Shown: positions 15,268 to 24,974, counted from the stretch's first letter. The stretch is DNA of 64,000 nt from Pseudomonas bananamidigenes (GCF_001679645.1 NZ_LRUN01000041.1:101232-165231), one strand, 5' to 3'. The notes: generated by a model from the letters alone, not told the origin. A program made the numbers and translations.

Positions 15268-17652
15268 ATGACTTCCTTGAGCACTCATCATCAGGACAAG
15301 GCGACGTTCCTCGAACGCCTGATCTTCAACAACCGCCCGGCAGTGATCGTGATCTGCCTGCTGGTCAGCATCTTCCTGTTCTGGCAGGCCACACTGATCC
15401 GGCCGTCCACCAGCTTCGAAAAAATGATCCCGCTCAAGCATCCGTTCATCGAGAAGATGATGGAGCACCGCAACGATCTGACGAACCTGGGCAACACCGT
15501 GCGCATTTCGGTGGAAGCGAAGGATGGCGACATCTTCACCAAGGAGTACATGGAGACCCTGCGCCAGATCAACGACGAGGTGTTCTACATCTCCGGCGTC
15601 GACCGTTCCGGCCTGAAGTCGCTGTGGAGCCCGAGCGTGCGCTGGACCGAAGTGACAGAGGAAGGTTTCGCCGGCGGTGAGGTGATCCCGCAGAGCTACG
15701 ACGGCTCCCAGGACAGCCTCGACATGCTGCGCAACAACGTGCTCAAGTCGGGTCAGGTCGGGCGTCTGGTGGCCAACGACTTCAAATCGAGCATCGTCGA
15801 CATCCCGCTGCTGGAGTCCTACCCGGACCCGCAGGACCAGGGCAAGCTGCTGGCGCTGGACTACCGCCAGTTCTCCCATGAACTGGAAGACAAGATCCGC
15901 AACAAGTTCGAAGCCCAGAACCCCAACGTCAAGATCCACATCGTCGGTTTCGCCAAGAAGGTCGGTGATCTGATCGACGGCCTGGTGATGGTGGTGATGT
16001 TCTTCGGCGTGGCGTTCGTCATCACTCTGATCCTGCTGCTGTGGTTCACCCACTGCCTGCGCAGTACCGTGGCCGTGTTGAGCACCACGCTGGTGGCGGT
16101 GGTCTGGCAGCTGGGGTTGATGCACTTCTTCGGTTTCGGCCTCGATCCGTATTCGATGCTGGTGCCGTTCCTGATCTTCGCCATCGGCATTTCCCACGGC
16201 GTGCAGAAGATCAACGGTATCGCCCTGCAATCAAGCGAAGCGGATAACGCCCTGACTGCCGCACGGCGCACGTTCCGGCAACTGTTCCTGCCGGGGATGA
16301 TCGCGATTCTCGCCGATGCGGTGGGCTTCATCACATTGCTGATCATCGACATCGGCGTGATCCGTGAGCTGGCCATCGGCGCGTCCATCGGCGTGGCGGT
16401 GATCGTGTTCACCAACCTGATCCTGCTGCCGGTGGCGATTTCCTATGTCGGCATCAGCAAGCGGGCCATCGCCAAGAGCAAGAAGGACGCGAACCGCGAG
16501 CACCCGTTCTGGCGCCTGCTGTCGAACTTCGCCAGTGCGAAAGTCGCACCGGTGTCCGTCGCGCTGGCGCTCATCGCCTTCGGTGGCGGCCTCTGGTACA
16601 GCCAGAACCTGAAGATCGGCGACCTCGACCAGGGCGCGCCGGAACTGCGTCCGGACTCGCGCTACAACAAGGACAACAACTTCATCATCAACAACTATTC
16701 CACCAGCTCCGACGTACTGGTGGTGATGGTCAAGACCAAGGCAGAAGGCTGCTCGCGCTATGAAGCCATGGCGCCGATCGACGAGCTGATGTGGAAGATG
16801 CAGAACACCGAGGGCGTGCAGTCGGCGATCTCGCTGGTGACCGTGTCCAAGCAGATGATCAAGGGCATGAACGAGGGCAACCTGAAATGGGAAACCCTGT
16901 CGCGCAACCCGGATGTGTTGAACAACTCCATCGCCCGTGCCGACGGCCTGTACAACAACAGTTGCTCGCTGGCGCCGTTGCTGGTGTTCCTCAACGATCA
17001 CAAGGCCGAGACCCTGGATCGTGCGGTGAAAGCCGTGCAGGAATTCGCCAGGGACAACAACAAGGACGGTCTGGAGTTCATCCTCGCGGCCGGTAACGCC
17101 GGGATCGAAGCGGCCACCAACGAAGTCATCAAACAGGCCGAGCTGACCATCCTGATTCTGGTGTACATCTGCGTGGCGGTGATGTGCATGATCACCTTCC
17201 GTTCCTGGGCGGCGACCCTGTGCATCGTGCTGCCACTGGTACTGACCTCGGTGCTGGGCAACGCGCTGATGGCGTTCATGGGCATCGGCGTCAAGGTCGC
17301 AACCCTGCCGGTGGTTGCGCTGGGCGTGGGGATCGGCGTGGACTACGGCATCTACATCTACAGCCGTCTGGAAAGTTTCCTGCGTGCCGGTCTGCCGTTG
17401 CAGGAAGCCTATTACCAGACCCTGAAATCCACCGGTAAGGCGGTACTGTTCACCGGTCTGTGTCTGGCCATCGGTGTGTGCACCTGGATCTTCTCGGCGA
17501 TCAAGTTCCAGGCCGACATGGGCCTGATGCTGACCTTCATGCTCTTGTGGAACATGTTCGGTGCGCTGTGGCTGTTGCCGGCGCTGGCCAAGTTCCTGAT
17601 CAAGCCTGAGAAGCTGGCGGGGCAGAAGGGCAATTCTCTGTTTGCTCACTGA
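15268..17652 (+). CDS. RND/MMPL-family transporter
   Basis: Inner-membrane transporter of 794 residues. One TM helix at ~25-43 precedes a periplasmic domain. A first block of five or so helices follows (~230-400, with LVPFLIFAIGISHGVQ in the sterol-sensing-like core), then a second periplasmic domain and a second block (~620-780, with VVALGVGIGVDYGIYIYSR). Duplicated halves are the hallmark of MMPL/hydrophobe exporters. Substrate unknown; lipid-like or hydrophobic compounds are usual for the family. It ends in a good terminator. Confidence 0.92.
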   Translation: MTSLSTHHQDKATFLERLIFNNRPAVIVICLLVSIFLFWQATLIRPSTSFEKMIPLKHPFIEKMMEHRNDLTNLGNTVRISVEAKDGDIFTKEYMETLRQINDEVFYISGVDRSGLKSLWSPSVRWTEVTEEGFAGGEVIPQSYDGSQDSLDMLRNNVLKSGQVGRLVANDFKSSIVDIPLLESYPDPQDQGKLLALDYRQFSHELEDKIRNKFEAQNPNVKIHIVGFAKKVGDLIDGLVMVVMFFGVAFVITLILLLWFTHCLRSTVAVLSTTLVAVVWQLGLMHFFGFGLDPYSMLVPFLIFAIGISHGVQKINGIALQSSEADNALTAARRTFRQLFLPGMIAILADAVGFITLLIIDIGVIRELAIGASIGVAVIVFTNLILLPVAISYVGISKRAIAKSKKDANREHPFWRLLSNFASAKVAPVSVALALIAFGGGLWYSQNLKIGDLDQGAPELRPDSRYNKDNNFIINNYSTSSDVLVVMVKTKAEGCSRYEAMAPIDELMWKMQNTEGVQSAISLVTVSKQMIKGMNEGNLKWETLSRNPDVLNNSIARADGLYNNSCSLAPLLVFLNDHKAETLDRAVKAVQEFARDNNKDGLEFILAAGNAGIEAATNEVIKQAELTILILVYICVAVMCMITFRSWAATLCIVLPLVLTSVLGNALMAFMGIGVKVATLPVVALGVGIGVDYGIYIYSRLESFLRAGLPLQEAYYQTLKSTGKAVLFTGLCLAIGVCTWIFSAIKFQADMGLMLTFMLLWNMFGALWLLPALAKFLIKPEKLAGQKGNSLFAH

Positions 17653-17671
17653 TCGGCGAGTCTGAAACGAC

Positions 17672-17703
17672 AAAGCCGCAACCCAAGGGTTGCGGCTTTT
17701 TTT
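17672..17703 (+). terminator. intrinsic terminator after the MMPL gene
   Basis: AAAGCCGCAACCC / GGGTTGCGGCTTT form a 13-bp stem with a two-base loop and seven T. Confidence 0.93.
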
Positions 17704-17721
17704 GTGAGGCAAGATCAAAAG

Positions 17722-17913
17722 CCCCTCACCCTAGCCCTCTCCCCGAGGGAGAGGGGACCGACCGCAATGTCTCGCGTCATACATCGACCTGAAAAACCGG
17801 GTCGATAATGGATTCAAAGCAGATCGTTCACGTCGGTGTAGATCGTCAATATTCCCGGATCGGTTCCCTCTCCCTCCGGGCGGTCCGACGTTTCGGGAGG
17901 GCCAGGGTGAGGG
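17722..17913. repeat. ~190-bp intergenic palindromic repeat, copy 2
   Basis: Same element as 2504-2681: it starts CCCCTCACCCTAGCCCTCTCC and ends GGGCCAGGGTGAGGG, with the shared interior (CATACATCGACCTGAAA, TGGATTCAAAGCAGAT). It has extra bases (GGTCCGACGTTTC) inserted near the right terminus. It lies between convergent genes, as copy 1 does. Confidence 0.78.
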
Positions 17914-17929
17914 CAAGCGGTCTAAAGGC

Positions 17930-18649
17930 TTAAGAGAGTTCCGTGCCAAGCACGACACTAAGCGCACTCCGCGCATCATCCAGCTGCACCAGCGTCGCAT
18001 GCCGAGCCCCCAACGCATCCCGGTTCTCGATGGCAGTCAGAATCGCCTTGTGCCGAGGCAGTGCCAGTTCGTGCAGATTCGGTCGCTGGTTCGAATGCTT
18101 CAACGCCTCGGCAATCGCCACCGACAACATGTTGCACAGATTCGCCAGCAAATCGTTGTGGGTCGCGTCGGCAATGCGGCTGTGGAAGTCCAGATCCGGT
18201 TGCAGCAGGGCTTCCGGGGTCGGTGCGGCTTCCATGCGCCGGTAGGCTTCGCCAATCGCGGCGATGTCGGCTTCGGTGGCGTGCTGGGCGGCGAGGGCGG
18301 CGGCGGCCGGTTCGATGATGCTGCGCACGCTGGTCAGCACATTGAAGAATTCATTTTGCGGGCTGCTTTGCATCAGCCAGTGCAGCACGTCCGGGTCGAG
18401 CATGTGCCATTCGCGGCGCGGCTTGACCACGGTGCCGACGCGAGGCTTCGAGTACACCAGGCCCTTGGCGACCAACACTCGCGTGGCCTCGCGCAACACC
18501 GGCCGACTGACCGCGTATTCCTCACAGAGCAAGGCTTCGGCGGGCAGTTTGTCGTCGGGCAGAAAACGGCCGGAAACGATCTGCATGCCCAGTTCCTGAA
18601 CAATGCGCGAATGCATGCTTTTGCGGTCGGAAGGTTTGCGGTAATCCAT
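17930..18649 (-). CDS. GntR-family regulator, FadR/DgoR-like
   Basis: A 239-residue regulator. The winged helix-turn-helix is at ~12-80 (LGMQIVSGRFLPDDKLPAE, then YAVSRPVLREATRVLVAKG) and the FCD effector domain at ~100-225, with metal-site-type DLDFHSRIADATHNDLL. FadR-type regulators of this sort (DgoR-like) control sugar-acid catabolism, which agrees with the adjacent dehydratase, transporter and semialdehyde dehydrogenase. Likely effector: the sugar acid or its 2-keto-3-deoxy derivative. Confidence 0.92.
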   Translation of the reverse strand: MDYRKPSDRKSMHSRIVQELGMQIVSGRFLPDDKLPAEALLCEEYAVSRPVLREATRVLVAKGLVYSKPRVGTVVKPRREWHMLDPDVLHWLMQSSPQNEFFNVLTSVRSIIEPAAAALAAQHATEADIAAIGEAYRRMEAAPTPEALLQPDLDFHSRIADATHNDLLANLCNMLSVAIAEALKHSNQRPNLHELALPRHKAILTAIENRDALGARHATLVQLDDARSALSVVLGTELS

Positions 18650-18733
18650 GGGGAGCGGCGCGATCCTGAGCGATGGAGATGCCGCGCATCATAGCAGGCA
18701 CGACATAATCTTGAGGTGGATACACAAAGCAAA

Positions 18734-18824
18734 TGTGGGAGCGAGCTTGCTCGCGATAGCGGAGTGTCAGCCAACCTGGATGTTGAATGATAAATCGCAA
18801 TCGCGAGCAAGCTCGCTCCCACAG
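18734..18824. repeat. REPIN 4
   Basis: REP pair GAGCGAGCTTGCTCGCG / CGCGAGCAAGCTCGCTC between the regulator and the dehydratase genes. Confidence 0.9.
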
Positions 18825-18835
18825 GGGCGGCGGTG

Positions 18836-20572
18836 TCAGTGGGAATGGCGCGGTACCTCGGCACCTCGGCAACCGACAAGGAAATCAAAGTCGCAACCCT
18901 GATCCGCCTGTAGCACGTGATCGATATACAGCTGACGATAACCCCCCACGAGCAATTGCTGCGGTGGTTGCAGATCCGCCATGCGCGCCGCCAGTTCGGC
19001 GTCCGGAATGTCCAGGTGCAGACGGCCGTTGGCGCAGTCCAGCTCGATCCAGTCACCTTCCTTCACCACCGCCAAAGGCCCGCCGGCCGCCGCTTCCGGG
19101 GCGACGTGCAACACGACGGTGCCGTACGCCGTGCCACTCATGCGTGCGTCGGAGATGCGCACCATGTCGGTCACGCCCTGGGCCAGCAGTTTGGCCGGCA
19201 AGCCCATGTTGCCGACTTCGGCCATGCCCGGATAACCCTTCGGCCCGCAGTTCTTCATCACCAGGATCGAGTCGGCATCGACGTCCAGTTCCGGGTCGTT
19301 GATCCGTGCCTTGTACACATCGAAGTTCTCGAACACCACGGCGCGGCCACGGTGTTGCATCAGTTCCGGTGTGGCGGCTGATGGCTTGAGTACCGCACCC
19401 AGTGGCGCCAGGTTGCCGCGCAACACGCAGATCCCGCCGTCAGCGCGGATCGGGTTGTCGAGGGTGCGGATCACTTGGTCTTCGCCGTAGATCGGTGCGT
19501 CCCTGGTGTTCTCGCCGATGGATTTGCCATTGACGGTCAGCGCGTCCGGATTCGGAATCAGATTGGCTTCGCCGAGGCGGCGCAATACAGCCGGCAAGCC
19601 GCCCGCGTAGTAAAACTCTTCCATCAGGAAACGCCCGGAGGGTTGCAGGTCGACGATGGTCGGCATGCCGCGACCGATGCGCGTCCAGTCGTCCAGATCC
19701 AGCTCCACGCCGATGCGCCCGGCAATGGCTTTGAGGTGGATCACCGCGTTGGTCGAACCGCCAATCGCCGCGTTGACCCGGATCGCGTTTTCGAAAGCCT
19801 CTTTGGTCAGGATCTTCGACAGCTTCAAGTCTTCGCGCACCATCTCGACTGCACGCATGCCGGACATGTGCGCCAGCACATAACGCCGCGCATCCACCGC
19901 CGGAATCGCTGCGTTGTGGGGCAGGGACGTGCCCAGCGCTTCGGCCATGCAGGCCATGGTCGAGGCGGTGCCCATGGTGTTGCAAGTGCCGGCCGAGCGG
20001 GACATGCCACCCTCGGCCGCGAGGAAGTCGTCAATCGTGATGGTGCCGGCCTTGACCTGCTCGCTGAGCTGCCAGACCACGGTGCCGGAACCGATGTCCT
20101 TGCCCTTGTGCTTGCCGTTGAGCATCGGCCCGCCGGTGACGACGATCGCCGGCACGTCGCAACTGGCTGCCCCCATCAGCAGCGCCGGGGTGGTCTTGTC
20201 GCAACCGGTCAGCAGCACCACGCCGTCGATCGGGTTGCCGCGAATCGCTTCCTCGACATCCATGCTCGCCAGGTTGCGGGTAAGCATGGCGGTCGGGCGC
20301 AGGTTCGACTCGCCGTTGGAGAACACCGGGAACTCCACCGGAAACCCGCCGGCCTCGATCACCCCGCGTTTGACGTGCTCCGCAATCTGGCGGAAGTGCG
20401 CGTTGCACGGCGTCAGCTCCGACCAGGTGTTGCAGATGCCGATGATCGGCTTGCCATGAAACTGATGGTCGGCGATGCCCTGATTTTTCATCCAGCTGCG
20501 GTACATGAAGCCGTTCTTGTCGGCGGTGCCAAACCATTGGGCGGAGCGCAGGGTGGGTTTCTTTTCAGACAT
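18836..20572 (-). CDS. IlvD/Edd-family sugar-acid dehydratase (arabonate type)
   Basis: Fe-S dehydratase of 578 residues that would convert an aldonate to its 2-keto-3-deoxy form. Cluster ligands by position are C56 (CNTWSELTPC), C124 (GCDKTTPA) and C197 (GTCNTMG), matching those mapped for L-arabonate dehydratase. The C-terminal VGCRGAEVPRH is characteristic of the pentonate/hexonate branch rather than IlvD or Edd. Neighbours support L-arabonate or a similar acid; xylonate, fuconate and galactonate remain possible. It diverges from the MFS gene. Confidence 0.92.
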   Translation of the reverse strand: MSEKKPTLRSAQWFGTADKNGFMYRSWMKNQGIADHQFHGKPIIGICNTWSELTPCNAHFRQIAEHVKRGVIEAGGFPVEFPVFSNGESNLRPTAMLTRNLASMDVEEAIRGNPIDGVVLLTGCDKTTPALLMGAASCDVPAIVVTGGPMLNGKHKGKDIGSGTVVWQLSEQVKAGTITIDDFLAAEGGMSRSAGTCNTMGTASTMACMAEALGTSLPHNAAIPAVDARRYVLAHMSGMRAVEMVREDLKLSKILTKEAFENAIRVNAAIGGSTNAVIHLKAIAGRIGVELDLDDWTRIGRGMPTIVDLQPSGRFLMEEFYYAGGLPAVLRRLGEANLIPNPDALTVNGKSIGENTRDAPIYGEDQVIRTLDNPIRADGGICVLRGNLAPLGAVLKPSAATPELMQHRGRAVVFENFDVYKARINDPELDVDADSILVMKNCGPKGYPGMAEVGNMGLPAKLLAQGVTDMVRISDARMSGTAYGTVVLHVAPEAAAGGPLAVVKEGDWIELDCANGRLHLDIPDAELAARMADLQPPQQLLVGGYRQLYIDHVLQADQGCDFDFLVGCRGAEVPRHSH

Positions 20573-20656
20573 GATCGATTCTCTTATTGTAAGACTATTG
20601 GTTGCGAGTCTCAGCTAAACATAAGCTCAAAAACCGACATTTGGAAGTGTTGTTGG

Positions 20657-20676
20657 GTAATAAGTATTACTATATA
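20657..20676. promoter_or_regulatory. candidate operator/promoter in the divergent sugar-acid gap
   Basis: GTAAT-AAGT-ATTAC is an inverted repeat directly followed by TATATA, in the 193-bp gap between the divergent dehydratase and MFS genes. It could be a site for the nearby GntR regulator. There is one copy only, so the claim is weak. Confidence 0.35.
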
Positions 20677-20765
20677 GTCACTTTCAACTGAGGGATGACC
20701 CTGGCAATTTTCTGCGAGAGGCGTCCCCGGAGGTTCCATAAAAACAACAAACGGAGACCGACCCC

Positions 20766-22088
20766 ATGAGCCAGGAGCTGCGGCTTGTCCGGCGCATCAC
20801 GCTGAAACTGATTCCCTTCCTGATCCTGCTGTACCTCATCGCCTATGTGGATCGCTCCGCCGTCGGCTTCGCCAAGCTGCACATGGGTGCCGACATCGGT
20901 ATCGGCGATGCCGCCTACGGCCTCGGTGCCGGGCTGTTTTTCATCGGCTACTTTCTGCTGGAGATTCCCAGCAACCTGATGCTCGAACGCTTCGGCGCCA
21001 GGCGCTGGTTCGCGCGAATCATGATCACCTGGGGTGCGATCACCATCGGCATGGCGTTCGTCCAGGGACCGCACAGTTTTTACGTGATGCGCTTTCTGCT
21101 CGGCGCGGCGGAGGCGGGGTTCTTTCCCGGCGTTCTGTACTACATCACCCAATGGTTTCCGGTGCGCCATCGCGGCCGGATTCTCGGGCTGTTCATCCTT
21201 TCCCAACCCATCGCGATGATGATCACCGGCCCCGTGTCCGGTGGCCTGTTGGGCATGGACGGCATCCTCGGTCTGCATGGCTGGCAGTGGCTGTTCATCG
21301 TCATCGGCACCCCGGCGATCCTGCTGACCTGGCCGGTATTGCGCTGGTTGCCGGACGGCCCGCAGCAAGTGAACTGGATGGACCAGGCCGAGAAGGACTG
21401 GCTGACCGGCGAGCTGAAGAAGGATCTGCAGGAATACGGTCAGACCCGTCACGGCAATCCGCTGCATGCACTGAAAGACAAACGTGTGTTGCTGCTGGCG
21501 CTGTTCTATCTGCCGGTGACCCTGAGTATCTATGGCCTGGGACTGTGGCTGCCGACCCTGATCAAACAGTTTGGTGGCAGCGATCTGGTGACCGGTTTTG
21601 TCTCGTCAGTGCCTTACATCTTCGGCATCGTCGGTCTGCTGATCGTGCCGCGCAGCTCCGACCGCATGAATGACCGCTACGGGCATCTGGCGGTGCTCTA
21701 TGTGCTGGGTGCCATCGGCCTGTTCCTCAGCGCCTGGCTGTCGTTGCCCGTGGCGCAACTGGCAGCACTGTGCCTGGTGGCATTTGCGCTGTTCTCCTGC
21801 ACGGCGGTGTTCTGGACCTTGCCGGGGCGATTCTTCGCCGGCGCCAGTGCGGCGGCGGGCATCGCCTTGATCAACTCGGTGGGCAACCTCGGCGGTTACC
21901 TCGGCCCGTTCGTGATCGGCGCGTTGAAGGAGTACACCGGCAATCTCGGTTCCGGTCTGTACTTCCTGTCCGCCGTGATGGTGTTCGGGCTGCTTCTGAC
22001 GGGCGTCGTCTATGGCTTGCTGGAGCGCAGGCATGTGCTGCCGGTCGAGCAGTTTGCGGCGAGTGCAAGGGGCGCAACGCGAACTTGA
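20766..22088 (+). CDS. MFS transporter (anion:cation symporter type)
   Basis: Inner-membrane importer of 440 residues with 12 predicted helices. It shows the ACS-family start (LIPFLILLYLIAYVDRSAVGFA) and the motif LGAAEAGFFPGVLYYITQWFP, typical of hexuronate, galactonate and tartrate transporters. It starts the rightward half of the sugar-acid locus and probably brings in the dehydratase substrate. A REPIN separates it from the downstream AraD1-like gene. Confidence 0.92.
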   Translation: MSQELRLVRRITLKLIPFLILLYLIAYVDRSAVGFAKLHMGADIGIGDAAYGLGAGLFFIGYFLLEIPSNLMLERFGARRWFARIMITWGAITIGMAFVQGPHSFYVMRFLLGAAEAGFFPGVLYYITQWFPVRHRGRILGLFILSQPIAMMITGPVSGGLLGMDGILGLHGWQWLFIVIGTPAILLTWPVLRWLPDGPQQVNWMDQAEKDWLTGELKKDLQEYGQTRHGNPLHALKDKRVLLLALFYLPVTLSIYGLGLWLPTLIKQFGGSDLVTGFVSSVPYIFGIVGLLIVPRSSDRMNDRYGHLAVLYVLGAIGLFLSAWLSLPVAQLAALCLVAFALFSCTAVFWTLPGRFFAGASAAAGIALINSVGNLGGYLGPFVIGALKEYTGNLGSGLYFLSAVMVFGLLLTGVVYGLLERRHVLPVEQFAASARGATRT

Positions 22089-22104
22089 ATGGCTGACACC
22101 GGCC

Positions 22105-22198
22105 CCTGTGGGAGCGAGCCTGCTCGCGAAGAGGCCGTCACATGCAACATCGTGGGTGGCTGACATGCCGCTTTCGCGAGCAGGCTCGCTCCCACAGG
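22105..22198. repeat. REPIN 5
   Basis: REP pair GAGCGAGCCTGCTCGCG / CGCGAGCAGGCTCGCTC between the MFS and AraD1-like genes, inside a probable operon. Confidence 0.9.
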
Positions 22199-22234
22199 GA
22201 TTGGCGGTGTTTTTGAGGAAAGAGGAGAGGATTT

Positions 22235-23227
22235 ATGCATCTGGTTCAATTCGAATTGAGTAGCGGCGAGCGCCGTGTCGGGGTGGTCGAGGGTGGTCTG
22301 GTGCGCGAGGTGCAGGATGCGCGCACGGTTCGTGATCTCGCACTGGCCGCGATTGAAGCCGGCAGCACCCTCGCGCAGCAAGTGCAGACCCTGGGCCTCG
22401 GCATCAGTCACGATTACCCGCAGTTGCTCAAAGACCTGCGCATCCTGCCGCCGCTGGACCACCCGGACCCTGCGCACCTGCTGGTCAGCGGCACCGGCCT
22501 CACGCACCTCGGCAGCGCCTCGGCCCGGGACAAGATGCATCAGCAGGCCGGCGACGAAGCGGCGATGACCGATACCATGCGCATCTTCAAGTGGGGCGTA
22601 GAGGGCGGCAAGCCGGCGGTGGGACAGGCCGGGGTGCAGCCGGAGTGGTTCTACAAGGGCGACGGCAGCATCGTCGTGCGCCCCGGTCAGTCGTTCCCGC
22701 TGCCGCCGTTTGCCGAAGACGCCGGCGAAGAGCCGGAGATGGCCGGCCTCTACGTTATCGGCCACGACGGCAAGCCGTATCGCCTCGGGTTCGCGGTGGG
22801 CAACGAGTTCTCCGATCACGTCATGGAGCGCAAGAATTACCTGTACCTCGCTCACTCAAAACTGCGCAGTTGCAGTTACGGCCCGGAACTGCGCGTCGGC
22901 GAATTGCCGCAACATCTGGCCGGCACCAGCCGCATCCTGCGTAACGGTGAAGTGCTGTGGCAGAACGAGTTTCTCAGCGGTGAGGCCAACATGTGCCACA
23001 GCCTGGCGAACCTTGAATACCACCACTTCAAGTACAGCCAGTTCCTGCGTCCGGGTGACGTGCATATTCACTTTTTCGGCACCGCGACACTGTCGTTCGC
23101 CGATGGCATCCGCACTCAGCCGGGCGATGTGTTCGAGATCAGCCAGGCCGAATTCGGCGCGCCGCTGGTCAATGGCATCGCCCCGGTTGGAGCCGTTTTT
23201 CAACCGGACAGCATCGGCACCCTTTAA
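22235..23227 (+). CDS. AraD1/GguC-like protein, FAH superfamily
   Basis: A 330-residue protein of the fumarylacetoacetate-hydrolase fold. The C-terminal half carries the family-like LVSGTGLTHLGSASARDKM, GHDGKPYRLGFAVGNEFSDH and FGTATLSFADG segments. In several sugar-acid loci a protein of this type accompanies the dehydratase and semialdehyde dehydrogenase. It likely handles the 2-keto-3-deoxy acid, in place of the DapA-like dehydratase that is absent here. GAGGAAAGAGGAG precedes the start. Exact reaction unproven. Confidence 0.85.
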   Translation: MHLVQFELSSGERRVGVVEGGLVREVQDARTVRDLALAAIEAGSTLAQQVQTLGLGISHDYPQLLKDLRILPPLDHPDPAHLLVSGTGLTHLGSASARDKMHQQAGDEAAMTDTMRIFKWGVEGGKPAVGQAGVQPEWFYKGDGSIVVRPGQSFPLPPFAEDAGEEPEMAGLYVIGHDGKPYRLGFAVGNEFSDHVMERKNYLYLAHSKLRSCSYGPELRVGELPQHLAGTSRILRNGEVLWQNEFLSGEANMCHSLANLEYHHFKYSQFLRPGDVHIHFFGTATLSFADGIRTQPGDVFEISQAEFGAPLVNGIAPVGAVFQPDSIGTL

Positions 23228-23236
23228 GGAGATCCC

Positions 23237-24817
23237 ATGACTCAGATTCTCGGTCACAACTACATCGGCGGTCGTCGCAGCGCGGCGGGCAGCGTCAAGT
23301 TGCACAGCATCGACGCGACGACGGGCGAATCCTTGCCTCACGATTTCATTCAGGCGACGCAGGAGGAAGTGGACGCCGCTGCCAAAGCCGCCGCTTCTGC
23401 CTACCCGGCCTATCGCAGCTTGAGCGCCGAACGACGTGCGCAGTTTCTTGATGCCATCGCCGATGAACTGGATGCGCTGGGCGATGATTTCGTTGCCGTG
23501 GTTTGCCGCGAAACCGCGCTGCCTGCCGCACGGATTCAGGGTGAGCGCGGTCGCACCAGCGGCCAGATGCGGCTGTTCGCCAAAGTCCTGCGGCGTGGTG
23601 ACTTCTATGGGGCGCGAATCGATCTGCCGCTGCCGGATCGTCAACCGTTGCCGCGTCCCGATCTGCGCCAGTACCGCATCGGCCTCGGCCCGGTGGCGGT
23701 GTTCGGTGCGAGCAACTTTCCGCTCGCATTCTCCACTGCCGGCGGCGACACCGCATCAGCGCTGGCCGCCGGTTGCCCGGTGGTGTTCAAGGCCCATAGC
23801 GGCCATATGGCCACGGCTGAACTCGTGGCTGATGCGGTGATTCGGGCGGCGGAGAAAACCGCGATGCCGAACGGCGTATTCAACATGGTCTATGGCGGTG
23901 GAGTGGGTGAGTGGCTGGTCAAGCATCCGGCGATTCAGGCCGTGGGTTTCACGGGTTCACTGAAAGGGGGGCGCGCACTGTGCGACATGGCCGCCGCGCG
24001 TGCGCAGCCAATTCCGGTGTTCGCCGAGATGTCGAGCATCAACCCGGTGATCGTGCTGCCCCAGGCCCTGACCGTGCGTTCGGAAACCGTTGCTCGCGAT
24101 CTTACGGCTTCAGTGGTGCAGGGTTGCGGTCAGTTCTGTACCAACCCGGGCCTGGTGATCGGCATCCGCTCGCCGCAGTTCACGGCGTTCGTCGAGCAGG
24201 TCGCCGCGTTGATCGGCGATCAACCGGCGCAAACCATGCTCAACGCCGGGACGCTCGGCAGCTACGGCAAGGGCCTGGAAAAACTGTCGGCGCACGCCGG
24301 CATCGAGCACCTGGCCGGCAACCCGCAGCAGGGCAATCAGGCGCAGCCGCAATTGTTCAAGGCAGATGTCAGCCTGTTGATCAATGGCGATGAAGTGCTG
24401 CAGGAGGAAGTGTTCGGCCCGACCACGGTGATCGTCGAGGTGACCGACAAGGCGCAACTCAGTGCAGCGCTGCATGGACTGCATGGACAACTCACGGCAA
24501 CCATCATTGGTGAACAGGCCGACTTCGAACGCTTCCCGGAGTTGACACCGTTGCTTGAACAGAAGGTCGGTCGGATCCTGCTCAACGGTTACCCGACCGG
24601 TGTCGAGGTCTGTGATTCGATGGTTCACGGCGGGCCGTATCCGGCGACCTCCGATGCCCGCGGCACGTCGGTCGGTACCCTGGCGATCGATCGTTTCCTG
24701 CGTCCGGTATGCTTCCAGAACTACCCCGACAGCCTGCTGCCGGACCCGCTGAAAAATGCCAACCCGTTGCGGATTCAGCGGCTGGTCGACGGCAAGCCTT
24801 CACGCGAGGCGCTCTAA
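23237..24817 (+). CDS. ketoglutarate-semialdehyde dehydrogenase (ALDH)
   Basis: NADP-type aldehyde dehydrogenase of 526 residues; would oxidise 2-oxoglutarate semialdehyde to 2-oxoglutarate, feeding the TCA cycle. The N-terminal ILGHNYIGGRRSAAGSV and the catalytic GCGQFCTNPG and EMSSINPV segments are those of the KGSADH/AldH clade. The start is 9 bp after the AraD1-like gene with AAGGAG. Together dehydratase, AraD1 and this enzyme make a complete non-phosphorylating pentonate route. Confidence 0.93.
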   Translation: MTQILGHNYIGGRRSAAGSVKLHSIDATTGESLPHDFIQATQEEVDAAAKAAASAYPAYRSLSAERRAQFLDAIADELDALGDDFVAVVCRETALPAARIQGERGRTSGQMRLFAKVLRRGDFYGARIDLPLPDRQPLPRPDLRQYRIGLGPVAVFGASNFPLAFSTAGGDTASALAAGCPVVFKAHSGHMATAELVADAVIRAAEKTAMPNGVFNMVYGGGVGEWLVKHPAIQAVGFTGSLKGGRALCDMAAARAQPIPVFAEMSSINPVIVLPQALTVRSETVARDLTASVVQGCGQFCTNPGLVIGIRSPQFTAFVEQVAALIGDQPAQTMLNAGTLGSYGKGLEKLSAHAGIEHLAGNPQQGNQAQPQLFKADVSLLINGDEVLQEEVFGPTTVIVEVTDKAQLSAALHGLHGQLTATIIGEQADFERFPELTPLLEQKVGRILLNGYPTGVEVCDSMVHGGPYPATSDARGTSVGTLAIDRFLRPVCFQNYPDSLLPDPLKNANPLRIQRLVDGKPSREAL

Positions 24818-24832
24818 TCCACACCGAGATCC

Positions 24833-24922
24833 CTGTGGGAGCGAGCCTGCTCGCGAAGGCGGCTGTCCAGTCACTAGTTAATTGCCTGACACTCCGTATT
24901 CGCGAGCAAGCTCGCTCCCACA
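24833..24922. repeat. REPIN 6
   Basis: REP doublet after the semialdehyde dehydrogenase gene. The left unit is the CCTGCTCGCG type and the right the CGCGAGCAAG type, so the two halves belong to slightly different subtypes. Confidence 0.88.
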
Positions 24923-24974
24923 AGGGCTCAGCGGCTGCTTTGAGCTATCATTGCCACTTTCCCCCCTGAAAGAC

